This document shows, one piece after another, positions 14,931-25,126 of a stretch of 61,923 nt of DNA. The translations under genes and the position numbers were made by a program. How positions within the stretch are numbered: the stretch's first letter is position 1; every line of letters starts with the position of its first letter. The notes under the pieces were generated by a model. The model did no database searches. It saw nothing but the letters and a program-made list of their open reading frames with translations, and had not been told where the DNA came from. This DNA is from Bacteroidales bacterium (GTDB lineage: Bacteria > Bacteroidota > Bacteroidia > Bacteroidales > Muribaculaceae): contig SUXI01000014.1 of NCBI GenBank assembly GCA_015060975.1, positions 1-61,923 on the forward strand, given 5' to 3'.

Positions 14931-16952
14931 ATGAAAAAAACAATCTTATTATTGTTGTTGTGTTTCCTACACATTCAGCCGTTGTTGGCAACGACAACTT
15001 ATGATAATGTTTCCAAAAACATTACGATGTATGAAGGTGAATCTGTGACTATTAATCCGTGTTCTACCCTTGGAATTTCTACAAATGGAGGTTACACAGG
15101 AGTTGCGACACAAGCAACACATTCTATTTCAGACAAAGATGCATTTACATTAATGGCTACAAAAAAGACAACCAAATATGCTTCAACTGGCGGTTTTTAT
15201 GAAGGCTACTATTACACTTATAAATTAAATGCATTAAAGTCTGGGATATATACATTTTATGGACGAGTCGCCTATGTATCTGATTATTCGGGCATTTCTG
15301 GTTCATCCATATCCATTGCAACTGCGACATACACAATTACGGTAAAGAAAAAGCCGGTTGTTACATCAATAACTATTCCAAGCACTTTATCATTAGACTT
15401 GGGCAAGAGTTATACTTTTTCACCGGTAATTGCTGAGTCGGGAGCCGAAACAACGCTAACGTGGAATAGCAGTAACACTAAAGTCGCAACAATCAATACA
15501 TCCGGCAAACTCACTACTGTTGGAGTCGGTTCAACAACAATTATGTGTACCGCATCAAATGGTGTTTCAGCCAAATGCGTTGTGACAGTAAATCCAATAC
15601 TCACAACCGGCATCACACTTAACACTACTAATGCGGAACTCATGCCGGACGAGACTTTACAGCTTAAAGCTACAATTTCTCCATCAAATGCAACCAATAA
15701 AGGGGTCACTTGGAAAAGTTCAAACACCAACATTGCGATTGTGAGCAGTTCCGGTTTAGTTACTGCTGTTGCCTCGGGGACGTGTAATATAACAGCGACT
15801 GCAAAAGATGGAAGCAACACCACCGCAACTTGCAAAATCAAAGTGAACAAAATCCCTGTTGTTACATCAATAACGATTCCAAACACTTTATCATTAGACT
15901 TGGGCAAAAGTTATACTTTTTCTCCTGTAATTGCTGAGTCGGGAGCCGAAACAACGTTAACGTGGAATAGCAGTAACACTAAAGTCGCAACAGTCAATAC
16001 ATCCGGCAAACTCACTACTGTTGGAGTCGGTTCAACAACAATTATGTGTACCGCATCAAATGGTGTTTCAGCCAAATGCGTTGTGACAGTAAATCCAATA
16101 CTCACAACCGGCATCACACTTAACACTACTAATGCGGAACTTATGCCGGACGAGACTTTACAGCTTAAAGCTACAATTTCTCCATCAAATGCAACCAATA
16201 AAGGTATTGAATGGAGCAGCAGTAATGAAAATATTGCAATCGTAGATGATGCCGGATTGGTTAAAGCCTTATCACCCGGAGAATGCGAGATTAAAGTGAC
16301 CGCTGTTGATGGAAGTAAAAAGAGTGAGAGTTGCAAAATAAATGTATTGCAAGATGTTTTATTTATCGAAAATTCCAAAGGCGTACCAAGCGGGACTTTG
16401 GCATTACCTATATATCTGCAAAATAAATCAACAATCACCGGTCTTCAATTTGAATTAGCTTTGCCCGAAAGTGTGTCTGTCGCCACCGATAACACTGATA
16501 ATATTATGGTAACAGTATCAGATAGAGTTACAGACCATTCCATAATGGGAGCAAAACTTTCCAATGGCAATTACCAATTTATATTGTTCTCGGGAAGTTC
16601 GTCGGCTCTTAGTGACAACGAAGGGGCAATTGCCTATGTAACATTAAATGTAGATGAAAACACAGCGATTGGAGAGTATGATATTGCAATAAAAGAAATT
16701 GAATTAACCAAGACAAATAGCGAATTGATTCATCATAAAGATATAACGACAAAACTCACATTGGTAAATGCAACAACAGGAGATACCAATGGCGACACTA
16801 AAGTAACGGTAACCGACGCTGTATCAATAGTTAATTATATTTTAGAAAAAACACCATCGGTCTTTATTCAAAAAGCGGCAGATGTTAATAACGATAGTGA
16901 GATCACTATAACTGACGCAGTAGGTATTATTAATCAAATTCTCAATAAATAA
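14931..16952 (+). CDS. Secreted Big2-repeat protein with cohesin-like and dockerin domains
   Basis: 673 residues: signal peptide 1-21 (LLLLCFLHIQPLLA); a poorly recognised domain to about 135; four bacterial Ig-like (Big2) domains between about 137 and 470 (repeating LSLDLGKSYTFSPVIAES... and ELMPDETLQLKATISPSNAT..., with 'NSSNTKVATIN' cores); a cohesin-like beta-sandwich at about 472-610 (GTLALPIYLQNKSTITGLQFELALP); and a type I dockerin at about 612-673 with two EF-hand-like loops (GDTNGDTKVTVTDAVSIVNYIL, ADVNNDSEITITDAVGIINQIL). Dockerins bind cohesins in calcium-dependent extracellular complexes. The following gene carries a related cohesin-like domain 21 nt downstream. It has no C-terminal sorting tail, unlike its neighbour. 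Confidence 0.85.
   Translation: MKKTILLLLLCFLHIQPLLATTTYDNVSKNITMYEGESVTINPCSTLGISTNGGYTGVATQATHSISDKDAFTLMATKKTTKYASTGGFYEGYYYTYKLNALKSGIYTFYGRVAYVSDYSGISGSSISIATATYTITVKKKPVVTSITIPSTLSLDLGKSYTFSPVIAESGAETTLTWNSSNTKVATINTSGKLTTVGVGSTTIMCTASNGVSAKCVVTVNPILTTGITLNTTNAELMPDETLQLKATISPSNATNKGVTWKSSNTNIAIVSSSGLVTAVASGTCNITATAKDGSNTTATCKIKVNKIPVVTSITIPNTLSLDLGKSYTFSPVIAESGAETTLTWNSSNTKVATVNTSGKLTTVGVGSTTIMCTASNGVSAKCVVTVNPILTTGITLNTTNAELMPDETLQLKATISPSNATNKGIEWSSSNENIAIVDDAGLVKALSPGECEIKVTAVDGSKKSESCKINVLQDVLFIENSKGVPSGTLALPIYLQNKSTITGLQFELALPESVSVATDNTDNIMVTVSDRVTDHSIMGAKLSNGNYQFILFSGSSSALSDNEGAIAYVTLNVDENTAIGEYDIAIKEIELTKTNSELIHHKDITTKLTLVNATTGDTNGDTKVTVTDAVSIVNYILEKTPSVFIQKAADVNNDSEITITDAVGIINQILNK
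15357..16204 (+). repeat. Two near-identical 347-bp coding repeats (501-bp offset)
   Basis: Segments 15357-15703 and 15858-16204 differ at only a few positions. The offset of 501 nt is exactly 167 codons, so each copy encodes the same pair of Big2 modules. The near identity suggests recent duplication or gene conversion, and these copies could expand or contract. Confidence 0.9.
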
Positions 16953-16973
16953 ATCACAAAAACAAGTATTGAA

Positions 16974-18203
16974 ATGAAAAATATATTTATATCTTTAATA
17001 ACCATGGCTTTAATGTTTTGTTCAAATAATGCATTAGCCGATGAAGTATATGTAAAAACAGGTTCTATCCCTCAAAACGGAGAAGCTTGTATTGAAATTT
17101 GTTTGAGCAACTCTGACAAATTATACACCGCCGGACAAATGGCACTTTTATTACCCAACGGAATATCTGCCGCATTAGACTCTAATAATATTCCGGTTGT
17201 TGAAACAGGAGAAAGATTGGCCTCAACCAATCATACGATAGGAGCAAGTATTCTTAGCAATGGAATGGTTCAATTTACAGTATTTTCAATTAGCAGTGAA
17301 GCTATTAATGGAATTGACGGCACGTTATTCTCATTACGCATAATTGCAGATGAATCACTCGAAGCAGGAACCACCTTGGAATGCAAACTTATGAATATTG
17401 AATTGTCAACAACCAATGCCGAAAGAGTCCCGTTCAACGATGTCGCTTTTTCTGTTCCCGTGACCGCTCCGGTTGATCCATGGATTACTCTTGACGAAAA
17501 TTCAATTGTTATACCAAATGCAAGCAATGGCAATACAGATATTAAAGTAAAAATGACAATCAATGCCGAAGAATGGAGAGCGATATGTCTTCCATTTGCA
17601 ATGACTGCAACTCAGGTATATGAGGTATTTGGTAATGATGTGAAAATTGCTGAATTTATGGAATATGAGGCAAATGATGATTTGACTGGAATCGATGTTA
17701 TTTTTGACTATGCTCTATTGGCTGAAGACGGATTTATGGCAAATTATCCCTATATCATAAAAACTTCTACTGACATTTCTGAATTTATGGTAAATTCTAC
17801 AATTGAGCCTGTAGAAGATGATTGTATAGCAGAATTCACCAATGGCAAAACCGGTTCAAGAAAAGAGGTATATGGAACGTTCTATGGAACTCTTTACTCC
17901 GGCAAAAGTATTCCAAATAACAACTTGTACATTAATGAAAATAAATTTTGGTATTCAACAGGAGAAACTACTATGACCGGCTTTAGCGGTTACTTTGATT
18001 TTGTTGACATTTTAACATCCGATTCTGATGCATCAAACAATATTAGAATGATAATTACGGGAGAGGTCGTTTCCGGCATTGATGGAATTATACATAACAC
18101 ATCACAAGAGGATGAATGGTACACTTTACAAGGGGTGAAAATTTCAAAACCAACTCAAAAAGGTATTTATATAAAAAATGGAGAAAAAATATTTATCAAA
18201 TGA
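16974..18203 (+). CDS. Secreted cohesin-like protein with C-terminal sorting-like tail
   Basis: 409 residues with signal peptide (ISLITMALMFCSNNALA). Residues about 25-165 (GQMALLLPNGISAAL...GTLFSLRIIADESLEAGTTLECKLMNIELSTTNAERV) are clearly related to the cohesin-like domain of the upstream protein. A central region of unknown fold contains EWRAICLPFAMTATQVYEVFG, a phrase typical of Bacteroidales secreted proteins. The last 30 residues (WYTLQGVKISKPTQKGIYIKNGEKIFIK) form a short sorting-like tail. It shares an operon with the dockerin protein and ends at a strong hairpin. It may receive that dockerin or build a surface complex; this is inference. Confidence 0.75.
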   Translation: MKNIFISLITMALMFCSNNALADEVYVKTGSIPQNGEACIEICLSNSDKLYTAGQMALLLPNGISAALDSNNIPVVETGERLASTNHTIGASILSNGMVQFTVFSISSEAINGIDGTLFSLRIIADESLEAGTTLECKLMNIELSTTNAERVPFNDVAFSVPVTAPVDPWITLDENSIVIPNASNGNTDIKVKMTINAEEWRAICLPFAMTATQVYEVFGNDVKIAEFMEYEANDDLTGIDVIFDYALLAEDGFMANYPYIIKTSTDISEFMVNSTIEPVEDDCIAEFTNGKTGSRKEVYGTFYGTLYSGKSIPNNNLYINENKFWYSTGETTMTGFSGYFDFVDILTSDSDASNNIRMIITGEVVSGIDGIIHNTSQEDEWYTLQGVKISKPTQKGIYIKNGEKIFIK

Positions 18204-18280
18204 TTAACATCATAACAGTCATGATGTCAATGCCCATACATCTCAAATAAAATCTTTTTGATATAATTGTCAGTTTATAT

Positions 18281-18314
18281 AACAATAGCCGGGAGCGGGA
18301 TCTCGGCTATTGTT
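18281..18314 (+). terminator. Terminator of the Big2/cohesin operon
   Basis: AACAATAGCCG and CGGCTATTGTT form a perfect 11-bp stem around a 12-nt loop, followed by ATTTAG. It lies 77 nt after the stop of the cohesin-like gene and separates it from the toxin-antitoxin pair. Confidence 0.75.
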
Positions 18315-18469
18315 ATTTAGTAATATTGAGTAAATTTCAAATACAATCTCTTTTATGTTCTAATTGATAATAAATAAAGATGAAATGCAAACAATACCGC
18401 AAAAAAACGGTATCAAATCAGCATTTATTTTACAGCCGAACAATTTTTATGATAAAACGTTTGAATAAA

Positions 18470-18490
18470 GTAACTAATTTGTTACCTTTG
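18470..18490 (+). promoter_or_regulatory. Promoter with overlapping inverted repeat before the toxin-antitoxin genes
   Basis: GTAAC (18470-18474) and GTTAC (18481-18485) form a perfect inverted repeat with a 6-nt spacer. The right arm overlaps the -7 box TACCTTTG (18483-18490). This is where a HigA-type repressor would bind to autoregulate the operon starting at 18514. Confidence 0.6.
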
Positions 18491-18513
18491 TGATGTCAAA
18501 ATACAACTAATCG

Positions 18514-18846
18514 ATGGAAAGAGAACTAATATTGACGACTGAATATAACAACTTCTTAAGCAAATCGTCCGCTCGTGCTAAGGTCAAAATCGGATATTTA
18601 ACCAATTATCTAATGACTGAACCAGTTTTGTCTCAAAAATTTGTCAAAAAGTTAATTAACACTCCATTTTACGAACTACGAGTTTCTGTTGATAATGAAA
18701 TCCGCATAATTCTTTTCTCAGTAGGCTATGATAATATCAACCAAGCAGAGCAAATAGTCCTATTAAATGGATTTGTAAAAAAAGGGACAAAAGATTATAC
18801 AAAAGAAATACAAAAAGCATTAAACATTCTAAACTCTATGATATGA
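18514..18846 (+). CDS. RelE/HigB-type toxin
   Basis: 110 residues, the length of HigB/phage Gp49-like toxins (PF05973). It contains TPFYELRVSVDNEIRIILFSV and a C-terminal NGFVKKGTKDYTKEIQKALNILN, the signature 'hgF.KK..kTP..ei..A' region of the family. Members are ribosome-dependent or free mRNA interferases. The toxin precedes the antitoxin with a 4-nt overlap, as in higBA loci. Upstream inverted repeat at 18470-18485 suggests autorepression. Confidence 0.88.
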   Translation: MERELILTTEYNNFLSKSSARAKVKIGYLTNYLMTEPVLSQKFVKKLINTPFYELRVSVDNEIRIILFSVGYDNINQAEQIVLLNGFVKKGTKDYTKEIQKALNILNSMI

Positions 18847-19202
18847 AAACCGAAACAATAAAATTAAGTAAGGAACAGTTACAAAAAATTCGTAATACGG
18901 ATTTTACAAAAGTTCCTGGTGTAACTCTTGGATCTGATTATCTGACAAAAGAGTTTGGGGCTCCAGGCTCTCCCTCTCGTGAGGAATTTGAGAACAAAGC
19001 AAAGGCATGGTATTACGGTGAGATTCTCAGAGACCGACGTAAGGCCATCGGTATGACACAAAAAGAACTTGCCGAAAAAATCGGCAGAGAACGCACTTAT
19101 ATCAACCGAATAGAGAAAGGAGATACAGATATGCAGTTATCCTCTTTCTTGCGTATAGCTTCAGCTCTTGGGATAACCGTAAACCTTTCTGTTAATCTCT
19201 AA
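18843..19202 (+). CDS. HigA-type antitoxin (XRE helix-turn-helix)
   Basis: 119 residues. Residues about 62-115 (LRDRRKAIGMTQKELAEKIGRERTYINRIEKGDTDMQLSSFLRIASALGITVNL) are a textbook HTH_3 DNA-binding domain. The N-terminal 60 residues probably bind the toxin. ATGA overlap with the toxin gene shows translational coupling. Expected to neutralise the toxin and repress the promoter through the GTAAC-N6-GTTAC repeat. A bidirectional hairpin follows. Confidence 0.9.
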   Translation: MKTETIKLSKEQLQKIRNTDFTKVPGVTLGSDYLTKEFGAPGSPSREEFENKAKAWYYGEILRDRRKAIGMTQKELAEKIGRERTYINRIEKGDTDMQLSSFLRIASALGITVNLSVNL

Positions 19203-19233
19203 ACTCACAGCATCTTTAAATGCTTTAATAACA

Positions 19234-19264
19234 AATCCTCGCCGAATGCTCAGCGAGGATTTTA
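19234..19264. terminator. Terminator between the toxin-antitoxin pair and groL
   Basis: AATCCTCGC (19234-19242) and GCGAGGATT (19253-19261) form a 9-bp stem with a 10-nt loop. TTTTAT follows on the plus strand and the minus side is A/T-rich, so it can stop plus-strand reading and perhaps also groL reading. Confidence 0.8.
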
Positions 19265-19308
19265 TATTGGGCATAATTATAAATTATGCATTATGAACTA
19301 TGAATTGA

Positions 19309-20958
<1,650 letters not shown>

Positions 20959-20981
20959 TTAATACTATTAAGTTTAGTTGA

Positions 20982-21257
20982 TTATTCAGTAATGATTGCT
21001 AAAATGTCATTTTGACGCATGATGAGGTATTTGTTACCATCAACATCGATTTCAGTACCGGCATATTTGCCATAAAGCACAGTATCACCTTCTTTAACGA
21101 CCATTTCTTCATCTTTTGTTCCGTTACCGGCTGCAAGGACAACACCTTTTAGCGGTTTTTCTTTTGCTGAATCAGGGATAATAATACCTGCTACGGTCAC
21201 TTCTTCGGCAGGGCAAGGATTAACAAGCACTCTATCTGCCAATGGTTTAATGTTCAT
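20982..21257 (-). CDS. groS: Co-chaperonin GroES (10 kDa)
   Basis: 91 residues. It caps the GroEL ring. N-terminal [14 protein letters not shown] and the C-terminal [23 protein letters not shown] are family hallmarks; the mobile loop lies around residues 16-32 ([17 protein letters not shown]). First gene of the groESL operon. No CIRCE (HrcA) repeat was found upstream; a sigma-54-type -24/-12 site is present at 21317-21334. Confidence 0.97.
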   Translation of the reverse strand: MNIKPLADRVLVNPCPAEEVTVAGIIIPDSAKEKPLKGVVLAAGNGTKDEEMVVKEGDTVLYGKYAGTEIDVDGNKYLIMRQNDILAIITE

Positions 21258-21316
21258 AATTATAAAATTTAAGTGTTTATTTATTTGTTATTATTTTTTC
21301 ATTCTGCTATTAAATT

Positions 21317-21334
21317 AGCACATTCCGTGCCAAA
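21317..21334 (-). promoter_or_regulatory. Sigma-54-type promoter upstream of groESL
   Basis: Minus strand TTGGCACGGAATGTGCTA fits the consensus TGGCACG-N4-TTGC, with GG and GC exactly 10 nt apart, the strict RpoN spacing. The start point would fall about 12 nt downstream, leaving a leader near 50 nt before groS. No TAnnTTTG box is visible in that interval. Confidence 0.6.
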
Positions 21335-21463
21335 TTTTATTTCCTGACAGAGTAATTGCCATTTTGGCACACTTACCACATTTTACATAAACACCACTAC
21401 ACTAAAATTTGTTCATAAAAACACTCGATATAATAACGTTTCAGGAACTCCATTTTATCAAAT

Positions 21464-21499
21464 AAAAACCGGGCATATCCACTTTGTGGCTATACCCGG
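21464..21499 (-). terminator. Terminator region between groS promoter and the SusE/F-like gene
   Basis: Minus strand CCGGGTATAGCCAC and GTGGATATGCCCGG pair (one mismatch) around AAA and run into TTTTTATTT. It lies 57 nt after the stop of the gene at 21556-22437 and terminates it before the groESL promoter. Confidence 0.85.
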
Positions 21500-21555
21500 C
21501 TATATAATCAACCTTTTGGATTGTTTTGCTTTACAATAGTTTTATCGGCACCAAA

Positions 21556-22437
21556 TTACTTGATGAGTTGTTTTGAAACTTTGTTGCCTTGTTTTACGAT
21601 GTAAAGACCATTTTGAGGATTGGCAACTTCAACACCTTGAAGGTTGTAGTAAACAGCAGGAGCATTTTCCACCTCAATTGATTCAATGCCTGCAGGTTCG
21701 CTTGAAACCCATAATGTCAAATTATCAAAATCAACATTTACATAATATACACCTTCTGCAGCAACCTTGAAAGCAGCTTCACCTTTGCCAAATTCCACCT
21801 TATCATTAAGATTGAACTCGACTTCACCGGCAACAGGAGCGAAACGATTAGCGTTTACTGTAGTCCAATCGCCTTTTGCACCTGCAATAGCAAAGTAAGA
21901 ATAGCCATCTCCGGCACCGGTAAATGTAACTTCACCATAGAAAATATTACCTTCTTTTGTTAATTCCACTGCAGTAGCAGGATCCCATGAGCCAACTGAC
22001 AAGTTGCCCATTACATAAAGTTGTTTTGGCACATTTACAGCCACTTCACCTGCTTTTTTCACTGTAACAGTCATTGCCGATAGGTTTACATAGATGTTAT
22101 AAATTCCTGCAGCGGGTACTTGGATTGCACCAGCACCTTTCACAATCTTCATTGCTTGACCTTCTACAGCTTTTGCGTTGTCTTCTTCAAAGCCATAACG
22201 ATTTGCATTTATTGCATCCCAATCACTTGATTGGATAGTTGCAAGTCCGAAATTACCACCGGTACCAAATTCAATATCTTCGATTGTGTAAACGCCATTG
22301 TCATTCCACATTTCGATTGATTCTTGAGGGTTCCATCCGTTGAATGAACCAAAAATGTAAAGATTTTGAGCTGATGCTCCAAATGTCACGACTGCCACCA
22401 CGAGAACAGCCATCATTTTGCGTAAATTTAATTTCAT
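21556..22437 (-). CDS. Secreted SusE/SusF-like carbohydrate-binding protein
   Basis: 293 residues with signal peptide (MMAVLVVAVVTFGASA). Two similar beta-sandwich modules, about 25-130 (LYIFGSFNGWNPQESIEMWNDNGVYTIEDIEF) and 138-245 (LYVMGNLSVGSWDPATAVELTKEGNIFYGEVTF), resemble the starch-binding modules of SusE/SusF. The C-terminus (PAVYYNLQGVEVANPQNGLYIVKQGNKVSKQLIK) is a short sorting-like tail. Probably an outer-surface glycan binder. It stands alone, with no SusC/SusD genes nearby, so its glycan is unknown. Confidence 0.75.
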   Translation of the reverse strand: MKLNLRKMMAVLVVAVVTFGASAQNLYIFGSFNGWNPQESIEMWNDNGVYTIEDIEFGTGGNFGLATIQSSDWDAINANRYGFEEDNAKAVEGQAMKIVKGAGAIQVPAAGIYNIYVNLSAMTVTVKKAGEVAVNVPKQLYVMGNLSVGSWDPATAVELTKEGNIFYGEVTFTGAGDGYSYFAIAGAKGDWTTVNANRFAPVAGEVEFNLNDKVEFGKGEAAFKVAAEGVYYVNVDFDNLTLWVSSEPAGIESIEVENAPAVYYNLQGVEVANPQNGLYIVKQGNKVSKQLIK

Positions 22438-22593
22438 AGATTTAAATTTTAAATTAATAATTTATTTAGTATCACATAATATTTTGCAAAAATCGGCAAT
22501 TTTATTAAAATACACAAAATTTAAGCATATAAGTTTTGTTTTTTCTATTAAATTTGCAGAATTATAAATTAAAATTTTAGATAGAACAATATT

Positions 22594-23148
22594 ATGAAAA
22601 AGTCTTTTTCAATAATCACAATACTCCTAGTAGCATTTATTGCATTTAACGTAACAGCACAAAGCTATGACATTATTGGCACTTGGAAAGGCAAGTCGGT
22701 AAAAGATGAAAACAATTCTAATAATCCCATGAAAGGGGAATTAAATTTCATTCAAACCTTTAATGCCGATAACTCCGGTTTTCTAAATCTCAAAGGTAAT
22801 TTAAGTGGGAATATTGACCCCAATACCCAACTAAAAATTAACCTAAAAGGGAAATGTCCGTTTTCATGGACAATCAATGATTCTACGATAATAATGAATT
22901 TGGATTCTTCTAATTTTGAAGTTGAATTAACCGAAAATGACATTGAATTTATCTGCAACGATCCTCAAACTCAAGCATTGATGAATTCTTATAAACCTCA
23001 AATGGTTCAAATGTTTAACCAACAATCAAAATCAGTTATAAGTTCAAGTATAGGATCAGGTTCAGAATGGACGATTGTCAGCCTCGAAGGTGACAACATG
23101 ACAATTATTGAAAAGGGCAACGAATACAACTTGACTCGAGTTAAATAA
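22594..23148 (+). CDS. Secreted lipocalin-like protein of unknown function
   Basis: 184 residues with a signal peptide (IITILLVAFIAFNVTA). Starts the mature part with SYDIIGTWKGKSVKDENN, the 'GtW...' opening common to lipocalin-like and DUF4488-type Bacteroidota proteins, followed by alternating beta strands and ending WTIVSLEGDNMTIIEKGNEYNLTRVK. No catalytic motif. Immediately followed by the 85-bp tandem repeat array that leads to fumarase. Not recognised more precisely. Confidence 0.6.
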   Translation: MKKSFSIITILLVAFIAFNVTAQSYDIIGTWKGKSVKDENNSNNPMKGELNFIQTFNADNSGFLNLKGNLSGNIDPNTQLKINLKGKCPFSWTINDSTIIMNLDSSNFEVELTENDIEFICNDPQTQALMNSYKPQMVQMFNQQSKSVISSSIGSGSEWTIVSLEGDNMTIIEKGNEYNLTRVK

Positions 23149-23154
23149 ACCATC

Positions 23155-23347
23155 AAACTTAATTTGCATTTGCGCTCTTTCTTTTCTATCGTTGGCTGAC
23201 GCCCAAGATAGGCGGCGCCTCGGCAAAGCAAATTTAAGTAAACTTAATTTGCATTTGCGCTCTTTCTTTTCTATCGTTGGCTGACGCCCAAGATAGGCGG
23301 CGCCTCGGCAAAGCAAATTTAAGTAAACTTAATTTGCATTTGCGCTC
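23155..23347 (+). repeat. 85-bp tandem repeat, 2.3 copies, with promoter-like boxes and hairpin
   Basis: Copies start at 23155, 23240 and 23325; the third stops after 23 bp. Each full copy has TTTG-N20-TATCGTTG, one base off the Bacteroidota promoter, and the hairpin CTATC-G-TTGG / CCAA-GATAG across a short loop. The unit ends are imperfect inverted repeats (ACTTAATTTGC / GCAAATTTAAGT). In the third copy the -7 box becomes perfect and drives fumarase. Confidence 0.9.
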
Positions 23348-23364
23348 GGCTTGCACTATCTTTG
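23333..23364 (+). promoter_or_regulatory. Fumarase promoter
   Basis: TTTG (23333-23336), 20-nt spacer, TATCTTTG (23357-23364): an excellent Bacteroidota promoter whose -33 element lies in the partial third repeat copy. Transcription would start near 23371, about 35 nt before the ATG. Confidence 0.8.
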
Positions 23365-23404
23365 CAGTAAACTAAATTAAAACAAACTTACTAACAATAT
23401 TATT

Positions 23405-25054
23405 ATGGCAAACAAACCTTTTAAATACCAGGAGATGTTTCCACATGCTAAGGACACTACTGAGTATTATCACTTGACATCTGACTATGTTAAGGTTGAA
23501 AATTGGAATGGTCACGAAATGCTCGTTGTTGACCCCGAAGCGCTAACCGTTTTGGCTCGCCAAGCAACTCACGATAACGCATTCATGCTTCGTCGCGAAC
23601 ACAATGCTATGGTGGCTAAAATCCTTAACGACCCCGAAGCAAGCGAAAACGACAAATTCGTTGCTCTCACAATGCTCCGCAACGCCGAAGTTGCTGCAAA
23701 AGGTCAACTTCCTTTCTGCCAAGATACAGGTACTGCTATCATTCATGGTAGCAAAGGCCAAAACGTATTTACAGGCGGTGGCGACGAAGAACGTCTCTCA
23801 AAAGGTGTATATCTCACTTACACCGAAGACAACCTTCGCTATTCACAAAACGCTCCTCTCAACATGTATGACGAAGTGAACACTGGTTGCAACCTTCCTG
23901 CTCAAATCGATCTTCATGCTTGCGACGGAAACGAATACAACTTCCTTTTCGTAGCTAAAGGTGGAGGTTCGGCCAACAAAACATATCTCTACCAAGAGAC
24001 TAAAGCTCTAATCAACCCCAAAACTCTCATTCCTTTCTTGGTTGAAAAAATGGAATCATTGGGTACTGCTGCTTGTCCTCCTTATCACATCGCATTCGTT
24101 ATCGGTGGTACTTCTGCCGAAATGAACCTTGCTACTGTGAAGAAAGCATCAGTTAAATATTATGATGATCTTCCCACTCAAGGCAACGAGCTCGGTCACG
24201 CTTTCCGTGATATCGAACTCGAAAAACAATTGCTCGAAGAAACTCACAAAATCGGTCTCGGCGCACAATTTGGCGGTAAATACTTCGCTCACGACATTCG
24301 CGTGATTCGTCTTCCTCGCCACGGCGCTTCTTGCCCTGTTGGTCTTGGCGTATCTTGCTCAGCCGACCGTAACGTGAAAGCAAAAATCAATAAAGACGGT
24401 CTTTGGATTGAAAAACTCGACAACAATCCAGGTGAACTCATTCCCGAATCTTACCGCAAAGCCGGCGAAGGCGAAGTAGTCAACATCGACCTCAACCGTC
24501 CTATGCCCGAAATTCTTGCCGAATTGAGCAAATATCCCGTATCTACTCGCCTTTCTTTGAAAGGTACTATCATCGTAGGTCGCGACATCGCTCACGCTAA
24601 GATTAAAGAACGCCTCGATCGTGGCGAAGAAATGCCTCAATACCTCAAAGATCACCCCATCTATTATGCCGGTCCTGCCAAAACTCCCGAAGGAATGCCT
24701 TCTGGTTCATTTGGTCCTACAACTGCCGGTCGTATGGACTCATATGTTGACCAATTCCAAGCTGCAGGTGGCTCTATGATTATGATTGCTAAAGGTAACC
24801 GTAGCAAACAAGTTACCGACGCTTGTCAAAAACATGGTGGTTTCTACCTCGGTAGCATCGGCGGTCCTGCTGCTGTGCTTGCACAAAACAGCATCAAGAA
24901 AATCGAATGTATGGAATATCCCGAACTCGGCATGGAAGCTATCTGGAAAATCGAAGTGGAAGACTTCCCCGCATTTATCCTCGTGGATAACAAAGGTAAC
25001 GACTTCTTCGTTGAAATCTCAGAGAAATGCAAATCATGCGCATTGAATAAGTAA
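23405..25054 (+). CDS. Fumarate hydratase class I (Fe-S)
   Basis: 549 residues, single-chain class I enzyme joining the alpha and beta parts. It interconverts fumarate and malate in the TCA or reductive branch using a [4Fe-4S] cluster. Cluster cysteines can be seen in FCQDTGTA near residue 105, VNTGCNLP near 160 and GASCPVGLG near 315. The beta-type part includes GTTIVGRD-like [13 protein letters not shown] and [13 protein letters not shown], with [12 protein letters not shown] later. Strong promoter upstream and a strong terminator at 25076. Confidence 0.95.
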   Translation: MANKPFKYQEMFPHAKDTTEYYHLTSDYVKVENWNGHEMLVVDPEALTVLARQATHDNAFMLRREHNAMVAKILNDPEASENDKFVALTMLRNAEVAAKGQLPFCQDTGTAIIHGSKGQNVFTGGGDEERLSKGVYLTYTEDNLRYSQNAPLNMYDEVNTGCNLPAQIDLHACDGNEYNFLFVAKGGGSANKTYLYQETKALINPKTLIPFLVEKMESLGTAACPPYHIAFVIGGTSAEMNLATVKKASVKYYDDLPTQGNELGHAFRDIELEKQLLEETHKIGLGAQFGGKYFAHDIRVIRLPRHGASCPVGLGVSCSADRNVKAKINKDGLWIEKLDNNPGELIPESYRKAGEGEVVNIDLNRPMPEILAELSKYPVSTRLSLKGTIIVGRDIAHAKIKERLDRGEEMPQYLKDHPIYYAGPAKTPEGMPSGSFGPTTAGRMDSYVDQFQAAGGSMIMIAKGNRSKQVTDACQKHGGFYLGSIGGPAAVLAQNSIKKIECMEYPELGMEAIWKIEVEDFPAFILVDNKGNDFFVEISEKCKSCALNK

Positions 25055-25075
25055 TCAATCCCCCTTCTTATACGC

Positions 25076-25112
25076 CAACGGCTGCCGCTCCACGCGACAG
25101 CCGTTGTTTTTT
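25076..25112 (+). terminator. Fumarase terminator
   Basis: CAACGGCTG (25076-25084) and CAGCCGTTG (25098-25106) form a 9-bp stem followed by TTTTTT. It is 21 nt past the fumarase stop. Confidence 0.9.
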
Positions 25113-25126
25113 ATTCTTATCAGTCC

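Noticed and set aside
23007..23316. Two similar minus-strand open frames through the 85-bp repeat
   Set aside because: They arise from the tandem DNA repeat being a near multiple of three bases with few stops; composition and lack of any family argue against coding.
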